Shown piece by piece: positions 1-13,945 of a stretch of 64,000 nt of DNA. This DNA comes from Crocodylus rhombifer (lineage: Eukaryota; Chordata; Crocodylia; Crocodylidae), in NCBI GenBank assembly GCA_038503035.1, contig JAVSML010020808.1, positions 340,063 to 404,062 of the forward strand. The letters run 5' to 3'. The position numbers and the translations under genes are program-made. The first letter of the stretch is position 1, and each line of letters opens with the position of its first letter. The notes under the pieces are model-generated. The model saw only the letters and a program-made list of their open reading frames with translations, had not been told where the DNA came from and searched no databases.

Positions 1-47
<47 letters not shown>
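1..47. repeat. (GT)n microsatellite
   Basis: An uninterrupted GT dinucleotide tract opens the window. It is cut by the window edge, so its true length is unknown. It lies in an RRM2B intron, upstream of exon 3. Confidence 0.97.
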
Positions 48-50
<3 letters not shown>

Positions 51-1439
51 GCATTTATTTTCAGCTAAATGTGTATTAGCAATTTCAGACTAAAGCATTA
101 CAACAATTGCCAGTGGGATCACAAATCTCACAGTCTCTAACATCCCTAAGCCTGCAATTTCCCTGTGTTGCCCAAAGTAACAGGAAGGCAAAGCTGTATT
201 GTGCCACAGCTGTTCTGCCGTGACTGTTGCCATATCTGCAGTTGCCCTGAAGTGAGAGCCAAACAGGGAGAAATTGACCCAGTTTAATGTTTTTATTTGC
301 CAGGGTAATTGCAGGAACTTAACCACTAAGCAGCCGAGGAGCATTAAGTCCCTGTCCACTGTCATTTGGAGGCATGTAAACAGTTTCTGTATTCCTATGT
401 CTGCTTCTGTTCTGTAAGATGAGCATGGGCAATTTAACCCTGCTTCACCTATGGGTAGGCAGTCTCAGTTTAGCTTTCACTGTGGTATAACAGTAAGCAG
501 ACAAGTAATCAACCCAGAAAATCCCCAGGTCAGTTATGGTATGCAAACACCAGCTATTGTGTACATGGGGTTACATGAAATAATTTTTAGTGTGAATGGA
601 GATAAATCTGGACAAAGTGTGGGAACTGCAGAGATAGTATTTTATTTGTATAGTAGGACTCAGCAACCTCTGGCTTGTGGGATGGATCTGACCCACAGAG
701 CAGGGACTCTGGTGCTGTAGGAAGATGTGCCAGACAGGTCCTAGTACCTACCTTTCTTGGACCCAGCCTAGGTCATTCCAGCCCCCTGCTGCTGGAAAAT
801 ATTGCCGATTCCTTTTCTATAGCATTTTCATCCTGAGGTGCTTCATAAACAGATGAAAGTTACTAAGTAAAAGCAAATTAAGTTCTAGTTTTCCACCAGT
901 AATATCTTTGTAGACATATTAGCCCTAGTGTTCATGCTGTGACTCTAAGGCTCTGCCAGATGTTAAACTCACACCATGATTAACAGTAAAACACATCTTA
1001 TGTAGTAACCTGACCACATGTTCATTCAGTTACTGCTACAATAAAACAGGAATGAGCCACAAAGTTATTATATAAAGTGCATGGCATAACTTTGTGACTG
1101 GTTTCCATTGTACCTTAAATTGTATGTGTAGCCAGACTGATTAGCTGTTTGGGGCTCCCAGCCTGATGGATGCCTTGAGCCCTCACCTGGTTTGCTCTGC
1201 TGGTTTACTCTGCTTATGATCATCTGACTGGCTTGCTACTTGCTGGCACAGGAGTATTTTGAGATTATAATCCCAGACTGTGTCTCCACCAGCAATATGG
1301 TGTGATTTGCATTTTATCCCCAATCACGCCTCCTGTAGCGTGGCAGGAAGCATGATTGTTGGGATCACAGATCAGATCCCCTCGCATCTTTAATTGAATG
1401 TCTGCCAGGGGCCTAAATGAGCAGTATCCTCAAAACTGT
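48..1439. other. RRM2B intron 2, no recognised feature
   Basis: AT-rich sequence with only short open frames that resemble no known protein. I looked for the RRM2B segment just upstream of exon 3 (residues about 17-68, with the FPIQYP motif) and did not find it, so exons 1-2 must lie before position 1. Confidence 0.6.
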
Positions 1440-1670
1440 GGCAGCGCCAATTTAGGTTGGTGATCAGGAAGAACCTTCTGACTGATGGTGGTAAAGCATT
1501 GGGACAGGCTACTGAAAGAGGCTGTAGAATCTCTGTCCTTAGAAATTATCAAGACCAAGTTAGACAGACACTTGGCTGGGATGGTTTAGTCAGGGACCAT
1601 CTTTCCCTGAGTAGGGAGCTGGACTAGCCTCATGAAGTTGTTTTGAGACTTACTTTCCTATTGTCCTATA
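1440..1670 (+). mobile_element. CR1 LINE 3'-end fragment
   Basis: This reads like the last part of CR1 ORF2 and its 3' UTR in sense orientation. It has the GGTTGGTGATCAGGAAGAAC block, the 'GGTAAAGCATTGGGACAGGCT' type block and the GGAGCTGGACTAG block near the end. No frame is open and the element is strongly 5'-truncated. It is an older CR1 group than the copy at 2132-5135. Confidence 0.7.
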
Positions 1671-1809
1671 TTTTTTCAAGATTGCAGAACATAGACTTTT
1701 GTGCACGAAGCAAACACTTCTTCTAGTTAAAAATTAAAATCACCTTATGGTACAGTGGCAGAGGCCATTGGACTGCACAGTTACTATGTACTTGATTTAA
1801 ATTGATTAC

Positions 1810-2062
1810 AAACCCGCTGCAACCAATTCAGGCTGGACATAAGAAAGAACTTCTTCACTGTCTGAGCCCCCAAGTTTTGGAATAGACTGCTGCCGGAGAC
1901 GGTTCAAGCACGCACTTTGAATGCCTTCAAAACACATTTGGATGCTTATCTTGCTGGGATCCTATGATCCCTGCTGACTTCCTGCCCCTGGGGCAGGGGG
2001 CTGGACTCGATGATCCTCCAGGGTCCCTTCCAGCCCAAATGTCTATGAAAGTCTATGAAATG
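1810..2062 (+). mobile_element. CR1 LINE 3'-end fragment with terminal repeats
   Basis: Sense-oriented 3' tail of a CR1 element. The block from TTCAGGCTGGACATAAG to CTTGCTGGGATCC is the C-terminal end of ORF2. It is followed by the CR1 3' UTR (GGGGCTGGACTCGATGATCC) and a tandem TCTATGAAAG terminal repeat at 2042-2061. It belongs to the same subfamily as the antisense copy starting only 70 bp downstream, so the two tails face each other. Confidence 0.85.
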
Positions 2063-2131
2063 TAAACAAAATCTCTGAATGTTCAGAGGGTTGGTCTGCA
2101 ATTATACTTGCACCATTTCTTCCTTTTTTAC

Positions 2132-5100
2132 TTTCATAGATTTCATAGATATTCAGGCTGGAAGGACCCTGGAGGATCATCGAGTCCAGCCCCCTGTCCC
2201 AGGGGCAGGAACTCAGCTGGGGTCATGGGATTCCAGCAAGATAAGCATCCAAATGTGTCTTCAAGGCATTCAAAGTGGGTGCTTGAACCGCCTCTGGCAG
2301 CAGTCTATTCCAGACCTTGGGGGCTTGGACAGTAAAGAAGTTCTTCCTTATGTCCAGCCTGAAACAGTCGTAGAAGAGTTTGTAACCGTTTGATCTCACC
2401 ATCTCTTGGGGCGCTCTGGTGAACAGATATTCCCCCAGATCCTGGTGAACACCCCTAATAAACTTATAGGTGGCCACTAGATTACCCCTGAGCCTGTGCT
2501 TTTCCAGGCTGAAGAGTCCCATGGCTCTCAGCCTCTCATCATAAGGTCTGTTATCCTGACCTCTGATCATATGTTTGGCTCTCCTCTAGACTCTCTCAAG
2601 CTTCTCCGCATCCTTTTTGAATTGTGGAGCCCAAAACTGGACACAGTACTCCAGCTGCGGCCTCACCAGGGCTGAGTACAAGGGGAGAATGACGTCCCGG
2701 GATTTGCTTGAGAAGCATCTATGGATGCAAGCCAGCGTTTTGCTCATTTTACTAGCTGCAGCATCACATCGAAGGCTCATGTTCATCTTGTGGTCAGTCA
2801 TGACCCCCAAGTCCCTTTCATCTGTAGTGCTAAGCAGCTTAGCACTGCCAAGCCTATAAGGATGCTGCAGGTTTTTCCTCCCATGGTGGAGAACCCTGCA
2901 TTTTTTGGTGTTAAACACCATCAGGTTCTCATCCACCAACTTCATGAGCCTGTCAGGCTCTGTCTGGATCACCCTCCTGTCCTCAGGTATGGATGCTTGT
3001 TTGGTGTCGTTGGCAAACTTGGCCAACCCGCTGCTGACATCAATGTCCACATCATTGATGAAGATGTTAAAAAGTAAAGGGCCTAGGACAGAGCCTTGAG
3101 GGACCCCACTGGTCACTGGGCACCACGACGATTGACTTCCGTCAACCCACCACCCTCTGGGTCCTGCCGTGGAGCCAATCTCCGAGCCAGCGAATCGTAG
3201 TGAGGTCAAGGCCACGATTAGCTAGTTTTGCCAAGAGGTGATCATGGGATACAAGATCAGAGACTTTTTTGAAGTCAAGATATATGACATCAATATCTTC
3301 CCCCTGTCTAGGTGATAAGTCACCTGGTTGTAAAAAGAAATGAGATTGGTCAAACAAGACCTACCCGCAACAAACCCATGCTGGGTATCCTTCAGGATAT
3401 TCCCGTCAGCTAGCTTGTATAGGATGGCCTCTTTGATAATCTTTTCCAAGACCTTGCCCAGGATAGAGGTCAGGCTGATGGGTCTGTAGTTTGCTGGATA
3501 TACTTTCCTACTTTTTTTGAAGATAGGCACCACGTTGGCCCTCTTCCAATCATTGGGCACTTCACCAGAGTGCCAAGAACTCTCAAAGATCCGTGCCAGG
3601 GACTGAGCTATGATGCTCGCCAGCTCCCTGAGTACCCTTTGGTGTAACCCATCAGGGCCGGCTGACTTGAAGGTATCCAGCCTGTCGAGGTGTTCCTTCA
3701 CGAGGTCAGCTTTGGTGGGTGGTAAGGAATCTCCCTCACCTGGGCCTCCCTGTCCCTCAGGGAGCGTCCCATGGAACAGGCGAAAAACTGATGCAAAGTA
3801 CCCATTTAGCAAGTTTGTTTTTTCCTGGGCATCGGTTGTCAGTTGCCCCATCTGGTTTAGCCGGGGTCCAGTGTTGCCCTTGCTTTTCTTCTGGCTTCCC
3901 ACATATCTAAAAAAGAACTTTTTATTGTCCGTGATATTTGTAGCTAGCTGGAGTTCCATCACAGCCTTGGCTTTCCTGGTTTGCTCTCTGCAGGTCCGGA
4001 CCAGAGCAGAGTATTCCTCCTTGGTGGCAGTTCCAGTCCTCCATCCTTTGTCAGTCTTTCTTTTAAGATGCAGGAGGTCCACTAGTTCCCTGGAGAGCCA
4101 AGGGGGCTGCTGTGCCCTTTTGCTGCCTTTCCTTTGGGATGGGATAGACTTTGCTTGCGCATCCAGGATTGCTCCCTTGAGGAGCAACCACTCATCCTAA
4201 ACTCCCCTCCCCTTTGGGTTGTGGCCCTTCAGGGCCTCACTAACAAGCCTCCTGAGCTTGTCAAAGTCAGCTTTTGTGAAGTTGAGGACTTCTGTATTAC
4301 TTACTGACTAGCCAGCTTTACGGCGGATTGTGAAGGTGATCAGCTCATGATCCCTGTCATCCAGCTTCCCTTCAATCATTGGGTCGCTGATTAGGTCGTC
4401 CTTGATTGCCTGTACCAGGTTAAGCAGCGCTCTACTTTTCATCGGCCCATAGACTTCCTGCATCAGATAGAGGTCATCCACGCATGAGAGAAAGCTTTGT
4501 GACCGCTCAGATTTGGCTGAGCACTCCTCCTACAAGATGTCTGGGTAGTTAAAGTCTCCAATGACAACCATACACCGGGAGCATGTGGCCTCAGCCAGTT
4601 CCCTGGCAAACTCCTGGTCAAGGTCTTGACCCTGGGTAGGGGGTCTGTAGTAGACCCCCACCATAGTATCCCCTGTGCCATGTTCCCCATGGATTTTAAC
4701 CCAGAGGGTCTCAAGTACACCGTGGGTGCCAGTGTCTGCTTGCAGGGATGCAAAGCTTTCCTTGATGTAGAGAGCTACGCCCCCACCCCTTTTGTCCACT
4801 CAATCCCTCCTGTACAGGGTATAGCCAGCTATACCCATGATCCAGTCATGGGTGAAGTCCCACCAGGTCTCCGTTATCCCAGTGACATCATAATTATTTG
4901 TGTTTAGCAGGAGGACAAGTTCCTCCTGTTTGTTCCCCAAGCTCCCAGCATTTGTGTATAGGCACGTAAGTGTCTCCTTGGGGGCCCTTGCCCTGCCTAC
5001 ATTTTGTTCCAGGGCTGGGGCAGGGGTGGGCTCCCTTAAGTGCCTTGGCCTGCTGGCTTTGCAACGGTTGCTTAGCAGGCCAGCAGTGGTAGTAGTTCCC

Positions 5101-5135
5101 CCACCTCCGATTTTAGGTTATCATCATCACTAAAA
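2132..5135 (-). mobile_element. CR1 LINE, about 3 kb, antisense to RRM2B
   Basis: A 5'-truncated CR1 in reverse orientation. Its 3' end with the TTTCATAGATTTCATAGA terminal repeat is at 2132, and the body runs through reverse transcriptase and endonuclease to about 5100-5135. The upstream boundary is approximate, because I can follow recognisable pre-endonuclease sequence only to about 5100. It fills the end of RRM2B intron 2 and stops roughly 40 bp before exon 3. Confidence 0.9.
2223..4907 (-). pseudogene. CR1 ORF2 (endonuclease-reverse transcriptase), broken
   Basis: This is a decayed ORF2 reading from high to low coordinates. The apurinic-type endonuclease part is at 4463-4799, with GGGVALYIKES and VVIGDFNYPD. 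Reverse transcriptase follows at 3222-4187 (321 residues), with [17 protein letters not shown] and QHGFVAGRSCLTN. A further 209 residues lie at 2586-3215, with VPQGSVLGPLLFNIF and the catalytic box as FANDTK instead of FADDTK. The C-terminal piece is at 2223-2570. Frameshifts and stops separate the pieces, and the aspartate-to-asparagine change at 3009-3011 alone would disable polymerisation. Intact CR1 ORF2 is roughly 900-1000 residues. Confidence 0.9.
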
Positions 5136-5173
5136 GGCAATCGTGTTCTAATTCGTTCTTTTTATCCCATAAG

Positions 5174-5290
5174 GTTGATTTGTCAAAGGACCTTCCTCAC
5201 TGGAACAAGTTGAAATCGGAAGAAAAATATTTTATATCACATATCCTGGCATTTTTTGCAGCCAGCGATGGAATTGTAAATGAAAATCTG
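5174..5290 (+). CDS. RRM2B: RRM2B exon 3
   Basis: 117 bp, phase 0 at both ends, encoding 39 residues from [13 protein letters not shown] to [10 protein letters not shown]. In human numbering these are residues 69-107. The aspartate of AASDG is D100, the first iron ligand of class I ribonucleotide reductase R2 subunits. The acceptor at 5172-5173 is an AAG after a short pyrimidine tract, weaker than the usual CAG. The donor is GTAAGA at 5291. A branch-point-like TTCTAAT lies at 5146-5152, in the short gap left between the antisense CR1 and the exon. The reading frame continues upstream only as intron, so the exon start is set by the splice acceptor and by family alignment. Confidence 0.97.
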
Positions 5291-6495
5291 GTAAGATATC
5301 TTTATAGTGGGTCCATTTATAATGTTTTGCCCTTCACATTGACTTGGCATAGTTTTCATTTCTCTTTTGCCTTAGTATAATCAAATGACTCTGAATTAAT
5401 AGTTGCATTGTATCTGTGACCCATCATCTCATCTTTGCTTTGGTATCTGAGCAACTTGTCCTACTTAGGCCAATGTCTTGATATGATGGTAAGAATTCTC
5501 ACATTTAGATCCTCTGTTCTGAACCATGGTCATCTGTGTTTCTCATTTAATTGGTAAAATTGCATCATCTGTCCCTAGCACAGCCTTTTTAAAAGACCAG
5601 TGGGGCACTTGCTACATATTGTGTTAAGGTTTATAAGCAAGTGGTATTTACCGTTAAAATGCTGCAACTGTTTTTCTAATGCTACAACTGCCACTTCTAG
5701 CCCTGCTGAGCTTCTGGAGAGCATGCCTTAAACCATTGTGTATATATAGGACTGAAAATAATCCATTTTGAACCTTGTGTATGTATGACTTGGGAGTATG
5801 GACAGGGAATAGATTTTAATATGGTGAGCGTGTGAGTGACGTGCTTTAATTCTGTGTGACAGATATTTCATGGCCTTGTCTGCAATGGAGCTTCTGCTGG
5901 CAGGGAAGTTGCTGAAGTATTTGACACCCATGTAGCTTCTGTCAGCTCTCCATAGCTGTGCTTCATCACCTGGGATGGCAGGGTACAAAGTTTACCTCTG
6001 GGAAGGCACAGCAGCTGAAGGGACTATGGTAGACCGCAGATGGTCCAGGCATGTCTACATGTCTTTTGCTAGCTGCTTGGTGGTATCAGAAGCCTTTTTT
6101 TGGTCAGAGAGGTAGTGTAACTGCCAGCAGAAAGTTGGGGTCCTGTAGATATGGATACATTCTGCGACAGCACTCTGGTATAGCCCAGGCCTGTGAACTG
6201 TCATGTAATTAAAAGTTGTTGCTGTTTTAGATGTTCTGATTTGTTCCTTGGTGCATAACCATACCAGGTGATAGCATTTTATATAAGGACTACAGAAGCA
6301 GATTTATTTAATTTTCTTTTCCACTGCTTCCCAAAGAGCATCACCACAACCTTCCTACCTATTTGCATACACGTGCAATAATTAACTGCACTGTTCCCAT
6401 TTTTTCTTCAAGGCAAGGGCTTTATTGTTTTCCTCTTAGGCTTAAAATAGTCTCTCATCTAGTACTGAGACCCTAACAGGCATTTTTTTTGGTAG
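5291..6495. other. RRM2B intron 3
   Basis: 1205-bp intron with donor GTAAGA and an acceptor of poly-T then GGTAG. No interspersed repeat was recognised. It contains only short, unconvincing open frames. Confidence 0.85.
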
Positions 6496-7987
<1,492 letters not shown>

Positions 7988-8100
7988 TATCAGCACCCAC
8001 ATGCTTAAAAATGGTAGTGGCGGTGCTTTATCTAAAGCTCGTTCAGTGAGGTTTAGATAAAGTGCCTCTCCTGCCATTTTGAAGTGCAGGGGTGCTGATA
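7988..8100. mobile_element. Hairpin MITE candidate
   Basis: The 113-bp segment is almost one long inverted repeat. Both arms begin TATCAGCACCC and both end CTTTATCTAAA, with about 49 bp per arm and roughly three quarters identity. The loop is only about 15 bp. A relative with the same TTTATCTAAAGCT centre occurs at 9401-9482. This is the structure of a small non-autonomous DNA transposon of the foldback type. The superfamily was not determined. Confidence 0.6.
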
Positions 8101-8115
8101 CACGAAGGGCTCCAG

Positions 8116-8166
8116 GTGCTTTAATTAAAGCAGCTCTCGGAGCTAGTCTAATTAAAGTGCCCCCTT
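8116..8166. repeat. Second short inverted repeat
   Basis: GTGCTTTAATTAAAG is followed about 20 bp later by its near complement CTAATTAAAGTGC. It sits 16 bp after the larger hairpin and has the same 'GTGCTTTA' arm style, so the two may be parts of one element that extends to about 8225. Confidence 0.5.
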
Positions 8167-8289
8167 CATCCCCCCACTCCCGGAACATGCATATAAACGC
8201 CCACTGTGCCGAATGCAGTAGCATCCCAGTCTTCCTACCTTAATACAGACCACTGCAAAAGAATCTTCTGATACTTCCTTTTTTTTTGA

Positions 8290-9400
<1,111 letters not shown>

Positions 9401-9482
9401 CTTTAGTGGGGCTCCTTTGGTACTTTTATCTAAAGCTGATTTAGTCAGCTATTAGATGAAAGCGCCAAAAAACCCACTGAAG
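9401..9482. mobile_element. Hairpin MITE candidate
   Basis: 82 bp with two arms of about 38 bp: CTTTAGTGGGG at one end and CCCACTGAAG at the other, meeting at a TTTATCTAAAGCTGA centre. Arms match at about three quarters of positions. The centre matches that of 7988-8100, which suggests one family with two insertions on either side of exon 5. Confidence 0.55.
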
Positions 9483-9902
9483 TGCCTAATCTATAGAGAT
9501 ACTTGAAGCTGAGTCAAAATAACTTGCTGCTGCTTCCAGTAATGCACTTAGGGGTGGGAGTGTTATTTGGGGTTTGGTTTTTTTTCTGGACACACTGTAA
9601 AATCCTTCTTCCATAGATATTTTAGCAGCTATAACTTTGTCAGTCAAATTCCCAGCACTCTTGTTTCTGTATACCAAAGGATCCTGTTGTCTTCTGCATT
9701 TGGACTGATTGGCAAGCATGGCAGAGAAGATATTTAGCTCAGCTTCCTTACTGCCCTAGTCAAGCTCTCTCTCCCAGACACCAGAGTGCTGTGTTTGGAC
9801 CACATGCTGGATCTGAGTGCTTTGAACTTCTCTGAGTCATGCTTCCACTACTGTCGCTGGGTTTTCTGGCTCACTGTACACAGAGTATGTAGAAAGGGTA
9901 GA
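9483..9902. other. RRM2B intron 5, no recognised feature
   Basis: About 420 bp between the hairpin element and the next CR1. Nothing recognised beyond short unsupported frames. Confidence 0.5.
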
Positions 9903-10556
9903 AGCATAGAAAGTTAGGGTTGGAAGGGACCTCAGGAGGTCATCTAGTCCAACCCCCTGCTCAAAGCAGGGCCATTCCCAACTAGATCTTCCTAGCCAAG
10001 GCTTTGTTTAGCTGAGTTTTAAAAACCTCCGAGGACAGAGATTCCATCACCTCTCTGGATAACCTGTTCCAGTAATTTACTACCCTCCTAGTGAGGAAAT
10101 TATTCCTGATATCTAACCTAAACTTCCCTTGCTGCAACTTGAGACTGGTGCTCCTTGTTCTGTAATCTGCCACCACTTAAATGGTCTAGCTCCATCCCCT
10201 TTTGAATCCCTCTTCAGGTAGCTGAAGACTGCTATTAGATCCACTCTATCTTCTCTTCTATAGACTAAATAAATACAGTTCCCTCAGCCTGTCCTCATAT
10301 GTCATGTCCCCTCACCATTTTTGTTGCCCTCTGTTGGACTCTCTCCAATTTGTCCACATTCTTTTCTGTAGCGGGGTGCCCAAAACTGAACACAGTACTC
10401 CAGATGGGGCCTCACCAGTGCTGAGTAGAAGGAAATAATCACTTCCCTGGACCTACTGGCAACACACCTACCAATGCAGTCCAGTATGCTGTTAGCTTTC
10501 TTTGCAACAGGGGCACACTGCTGGCTCATACTCAGTCTAAGAAGGGTTGGAAGCAA
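9903..10556 (-). mobile_element. CR1 LINE 3' half fragment
   Basis: Antisense CR1 of a subfamily different from its neighbours. The 3' UTR block AGGGTTGGAAGGGACCTCAG starts near 9913. Upstream in element sense are the C-terminal ORF2 pieces, with [19 protein letters not shown] at 10302-10556 and FRLDIRNNFLTRRVVNYWN at 9982-10176. It is 5'-truncated just past the [12 protein letters not shown] region and not coding. Confidence 0.88.
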
Positions 10557-10735
10557 TGGATGGAGGCAGGAGGGAGATCAGGCGGCCAGGTTATAAAGAT
10601 TACAAAATCTGTACCAGAATCTGGCTGACTTGGAGGAGTAGATAGAGGGGTTCCATCCCCTGATGCCCAAGTACTGAAGTGTATACTTTCCCAACTGTCA
10701 ATACACACATCCCTTCAGAAAGGCCACTGGTGTCT

Positions 10736-10945
10736 CAATGATTCTCAACCAGGGTGCCGTGGCATGCTGGGGTGCTGCAGGGCACCGTGCAATATTAGCA
10801 TAGTTAAGTCCAAAAACCTACACATGATTCACAAGGTAAACTCAGAGATTTCAGATGGGAATATAGAGTGCCAAAAACATTCTGATCTGTTGTGGGCTCC
10901 CTGAGTTCTTTGCAACAGAAGAATTGCTCTGTTATTCTTTCCATT
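10736..10945 (-). mobile_element. hAT MITE fragment, third copy of the family at 41684
   Basis: The end CAATGATTCTCAACCAGGGT is the reverse complement of the right end of the element at 41684-41982. Homology continues through the GCAACAGAAGAATTGC block near 10911-10926, which matches the poly-A-rich block of that copy in reverse. The remaining end is missing: the copy is cut short where the next CR1 begins at 10958. Confidence 0.6.
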
Positions 10946-10957
10946 GTCAAGATATAG

Positions 10958-13945
10958 TTTCATAGTTTCTAAGGTCAGAAGGGACCTGAGCAAATCATCT
11001 AGTCCGACCCCCTGCCATGGCAGGAAAGAATGCTGGGGTCAAATGACCCCAGCGAGATGTTCATCTAACCTCCTCTTAAACACCCCCAGGGTAGGAGCCT
11101 GCACCACTTCTCTTGGAAGCTGGTTCCAGACGCTAGCCGCCCTGACTGTGAAGTAGCACCTCCTGATATCTAACCTAAACCTACCCTCTGCCAACTTGTG
11201 ACCGTTATTCCTGGTCACTCCTGGCGGTGCTCGGGGAAACAGTGACTTCCCCAATGCCTGCTGATCCCTCCTGACTAGTTTATAACAGGCCACAAGATCC
11301 CCCCCTCAGCCTTCTCTTTTGGAGGCTGAACAGGTTCAGGTCCCGCAGGCTGTCCTCATGGGGCCTGCCCTGTTGTCCCCTGATCATATGAGTGGCCCTC
11401 CTCTGGACCCTCTCCATGCTGTTGACTTCCCTCTTGAAGTGCGGCGCCCAGAATTGGACGCAATACTCCAGCTGCAGCCTGACCAGTGCCGCATAGAGGG
11501 GGAGGATCACCTCCTTGGACCTGCTCAAGATGCATCTGTGGATGCATGCCAAGGTGCGGTTGGCCTTCCTGACTGCTTCCCTACACTGTCGGCCCATGTT
11601 CATCTTGGAGTCAATGATGACCCCCAGATCCCTTTCCGCCTCCATGCTGATAAGAGGGGAGTTCTCCAACCTGTAGGTATGGTGCCGGTTGTCCCTCCCG
11701 AGGTGCATCACCTTGCACTTGTCTGTGTTGAAACCCATCCTATTCTCGTCCGTCCACCCTTGTAACCTGTCGAGGTCTGATTGCAGCCTGTTGCATCCTT
11801 CCAATGTGCCCACGTCCCCCCACATCTTAGTGTCATCAGCAAATTTGAACAGGGTGCTTGTTATCCCCTCATCCAAATCGCCGATGAAGATGTTGAACAG
11901 TGCGGGCCCGAGGACTGAGCCCTGCGGAACCCCACTGCCCACGTCCTTCCAGGTTGAGAAGGACCCATCCACTACCACCCTCTGGGTGCAGCCCTCCAGC
12001 CAGTTGGCAACCCATTTGACTGTGTGGTGTCTACACCACAGCCCCCCAGTTTCTTAATGAGAACGGGGTGAGAGACAGTGTCAAAAGCCTTCCAGAAGTC
12101 CAGGAAGATTATATCCGCTGCTACCCCTGCAACTAATGATCTGGTGATCTGATTGTAAAAGGCCACCAGGTTGGTCTGACAGGACCTGCCACTGATGAAT
12201 CCATGTTGGTTGACCCTAAGCATGTAGTCCCCTGCTGGCCCCTCCTGGATGTGTGCCAGCATAATTTTCTCGAACAGCTTGCCTAGGATCGAGGTGAGAC
12301 TAACCGGCCTATAGTTTCCTGGGTCCTCCTTCCTGCCTTTTTTGAAGATGGGGACCACGTTGGCCCTCTTCCAGTCCTCCGGTACCTCACCAGAGCACCA
12401 CGAGTGCTCATAAAGTTGTACCAGGGGACTTGCAATGACCTCGGCCGGTTCCTTTAGAACTCTAGGGTGGAGATCATCCGGACTGGCTGACTTGAATATG
12501 TCCAACCCCTCCAGAAGCTCCCTAACTAAATCCTCGCTAACCCGTGGCCCAGGTGTGCCTCCCCTGGGGCCCCGAGGGGGGCCCAGCAGGGAGGTGGCTG
12601 TTCTGGTCCCTACTTAGGAAGACGAAGGCAAAGAAATCGTTAAACATGTTAGCTTTGCCGTCTGGTGTGACGACCAAGTTTCCCGTGGCGTCCTGCAAGG
12701 GCCCCACATTACCCGGGACCTTCTTTTTACCCCCTACGTATTTAAAAAAGGACTTCTTATTGTCCTTAATCTGGGAAGCTAGCCCCAGTTCCATCTCTGC
12801 CTTGGCCTTCCTAACTACCCCCCTACATCCTCAAGCAACTACAGAATAGTCCTCCCTGGTGATGACCCCTTCTTTCCATTGGGTATAAGCCTGCTTTTTA
12901 GCAAGGAGACATTCCTGGATGCTTTTGGTGAGCCACGGAGGCTTGTGTGCTCTCCTGCTCCCTTTGATCCTCGTTGGGATTACTTTCCTTTGGGCTTGGA
13001 GGATCGTCTCCTTAAGGAGCGACCAGTCTCCTTGGACACCTGGCTCCCCTTCCCCCCTCCCGGGACCTCAGTGCTTTTCCAACTATCCTCCTTAGCTCGT
13101 TGAAGTCTGCCCTCCTAAAATCTAGGGTCTCTGCCTTACTGCCTTTGCCACCTTGCGCTGGATGGTGAATTCCAGCAGGCGATGATCACTGTTGCCCAGG
13201 TGGTCGAGCACCCGCAGCCCCCTCACCAGGTCATCACCCGTGGCCAGCACTAAGTCCAACAAGGCGTCCCCCCGGTGGGCTGTGCACCCCCTGGGTTAGA
13301 TGGAGGTCCTGCACTCTGGCCAGGAACCTATGTGAGCGTTCAGACCTGGCTGACTGCTCTTCCCAGCAGATGTCCGGGAAGTTCAGATCCCCCATGACTA
13401 CCACATCCTTAGCCTTCACTGCCTCTGTGAGCTGACCCAAGAATTCCTGGTCAAGCTCTTCTCCCTGGTTGGAAGGTCTGTAGTAGACTCCCACCGTTAA
13501 GTCCCTTTCCCCTCGACTGCCTTGTACTCTAACCCAAAGCACTTCAGAGTGCCCCTCCCCTGACTCTTTGCTAATTAACGAGGATGTGTATTCCTCCTTA
13601 ATATAGAGCGCCACGCCCCCACCTCTCTTTCCTATCCTGTTCCTCCTGTACAGCCTATAGCCCTTGACATTGACTGCCCAATCATACGATTCGTCCCACC
13701 GCATTTCTGTAATCCCCACTATGTCCGGGCTGGTGTCAGCCGGCAGGAGGGTGAGTTCCTCCTGCTTGTTGCCCTTACTACGAGCGTTTGTGTAAAGGCA
13801 TTTGAGGCCTCCTGTGGGTGTGTGTACTGACCCCCTAGTCCCAGCGTTACCCTGGCCCCTCTCTCTTACCTGTTTGATTGCTTCGCTTGTCGGTCTGGGC
13901 TGGGCTGTAGTTGTGGGTGCTGTTTGGTCTGGCAGTCTGATGAGT
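10958..13945 (-). mobile_element. CR1 LINE, about 3 kb, antisense
   Basis: The 3' tail TTTCATAGTTTCTAAGG is at 10958 and homology to the sister copy at 17275-20300 runs to a shared GGCAGTCTGATG at about 13934-13945, where the two diverge. It is 5'-truncated before or near the start of ORF2. It is the same subfamily as 17275-20300 and in direct orientation 6.3 kb away in the same intron. Confidence 0.93.
11039..13945 (-). pseudogene. CR1 ORF2 (endonuclease-reverse transcriptase), broken
   Basis: Reading from high to low coordinates, the endonuclease (13234-13945) has KCLYTNARSKGNKQEE, RGGGVALYIKEEY, VGVYYRPSNQGEELDQEF and VVVMGDLNFPDICWEE, so the catalytic asparagine of the GDxN motif is present. 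Reverse transcriptase continues at 12537-12794 and 11972-12505 ([46 protein letters not shown]). Next comes 11280-11978, with [16 protein letters not shown] and an intact catalytic [10 protein letters not shown]. The C-terminal piece is 11039-11293. Small overlaps between frames show that single-base indels, not large losses, broke it. Of the three large copies it is the one closest to intact. Confidence 0.9.

Noticed and set aside
1..5173. Search for RRM2B exons 1-2
   Set aside because: No sequence encoding the FPIQYPDIW region or an initiating methionine exon was found, so they are upstream of the window.
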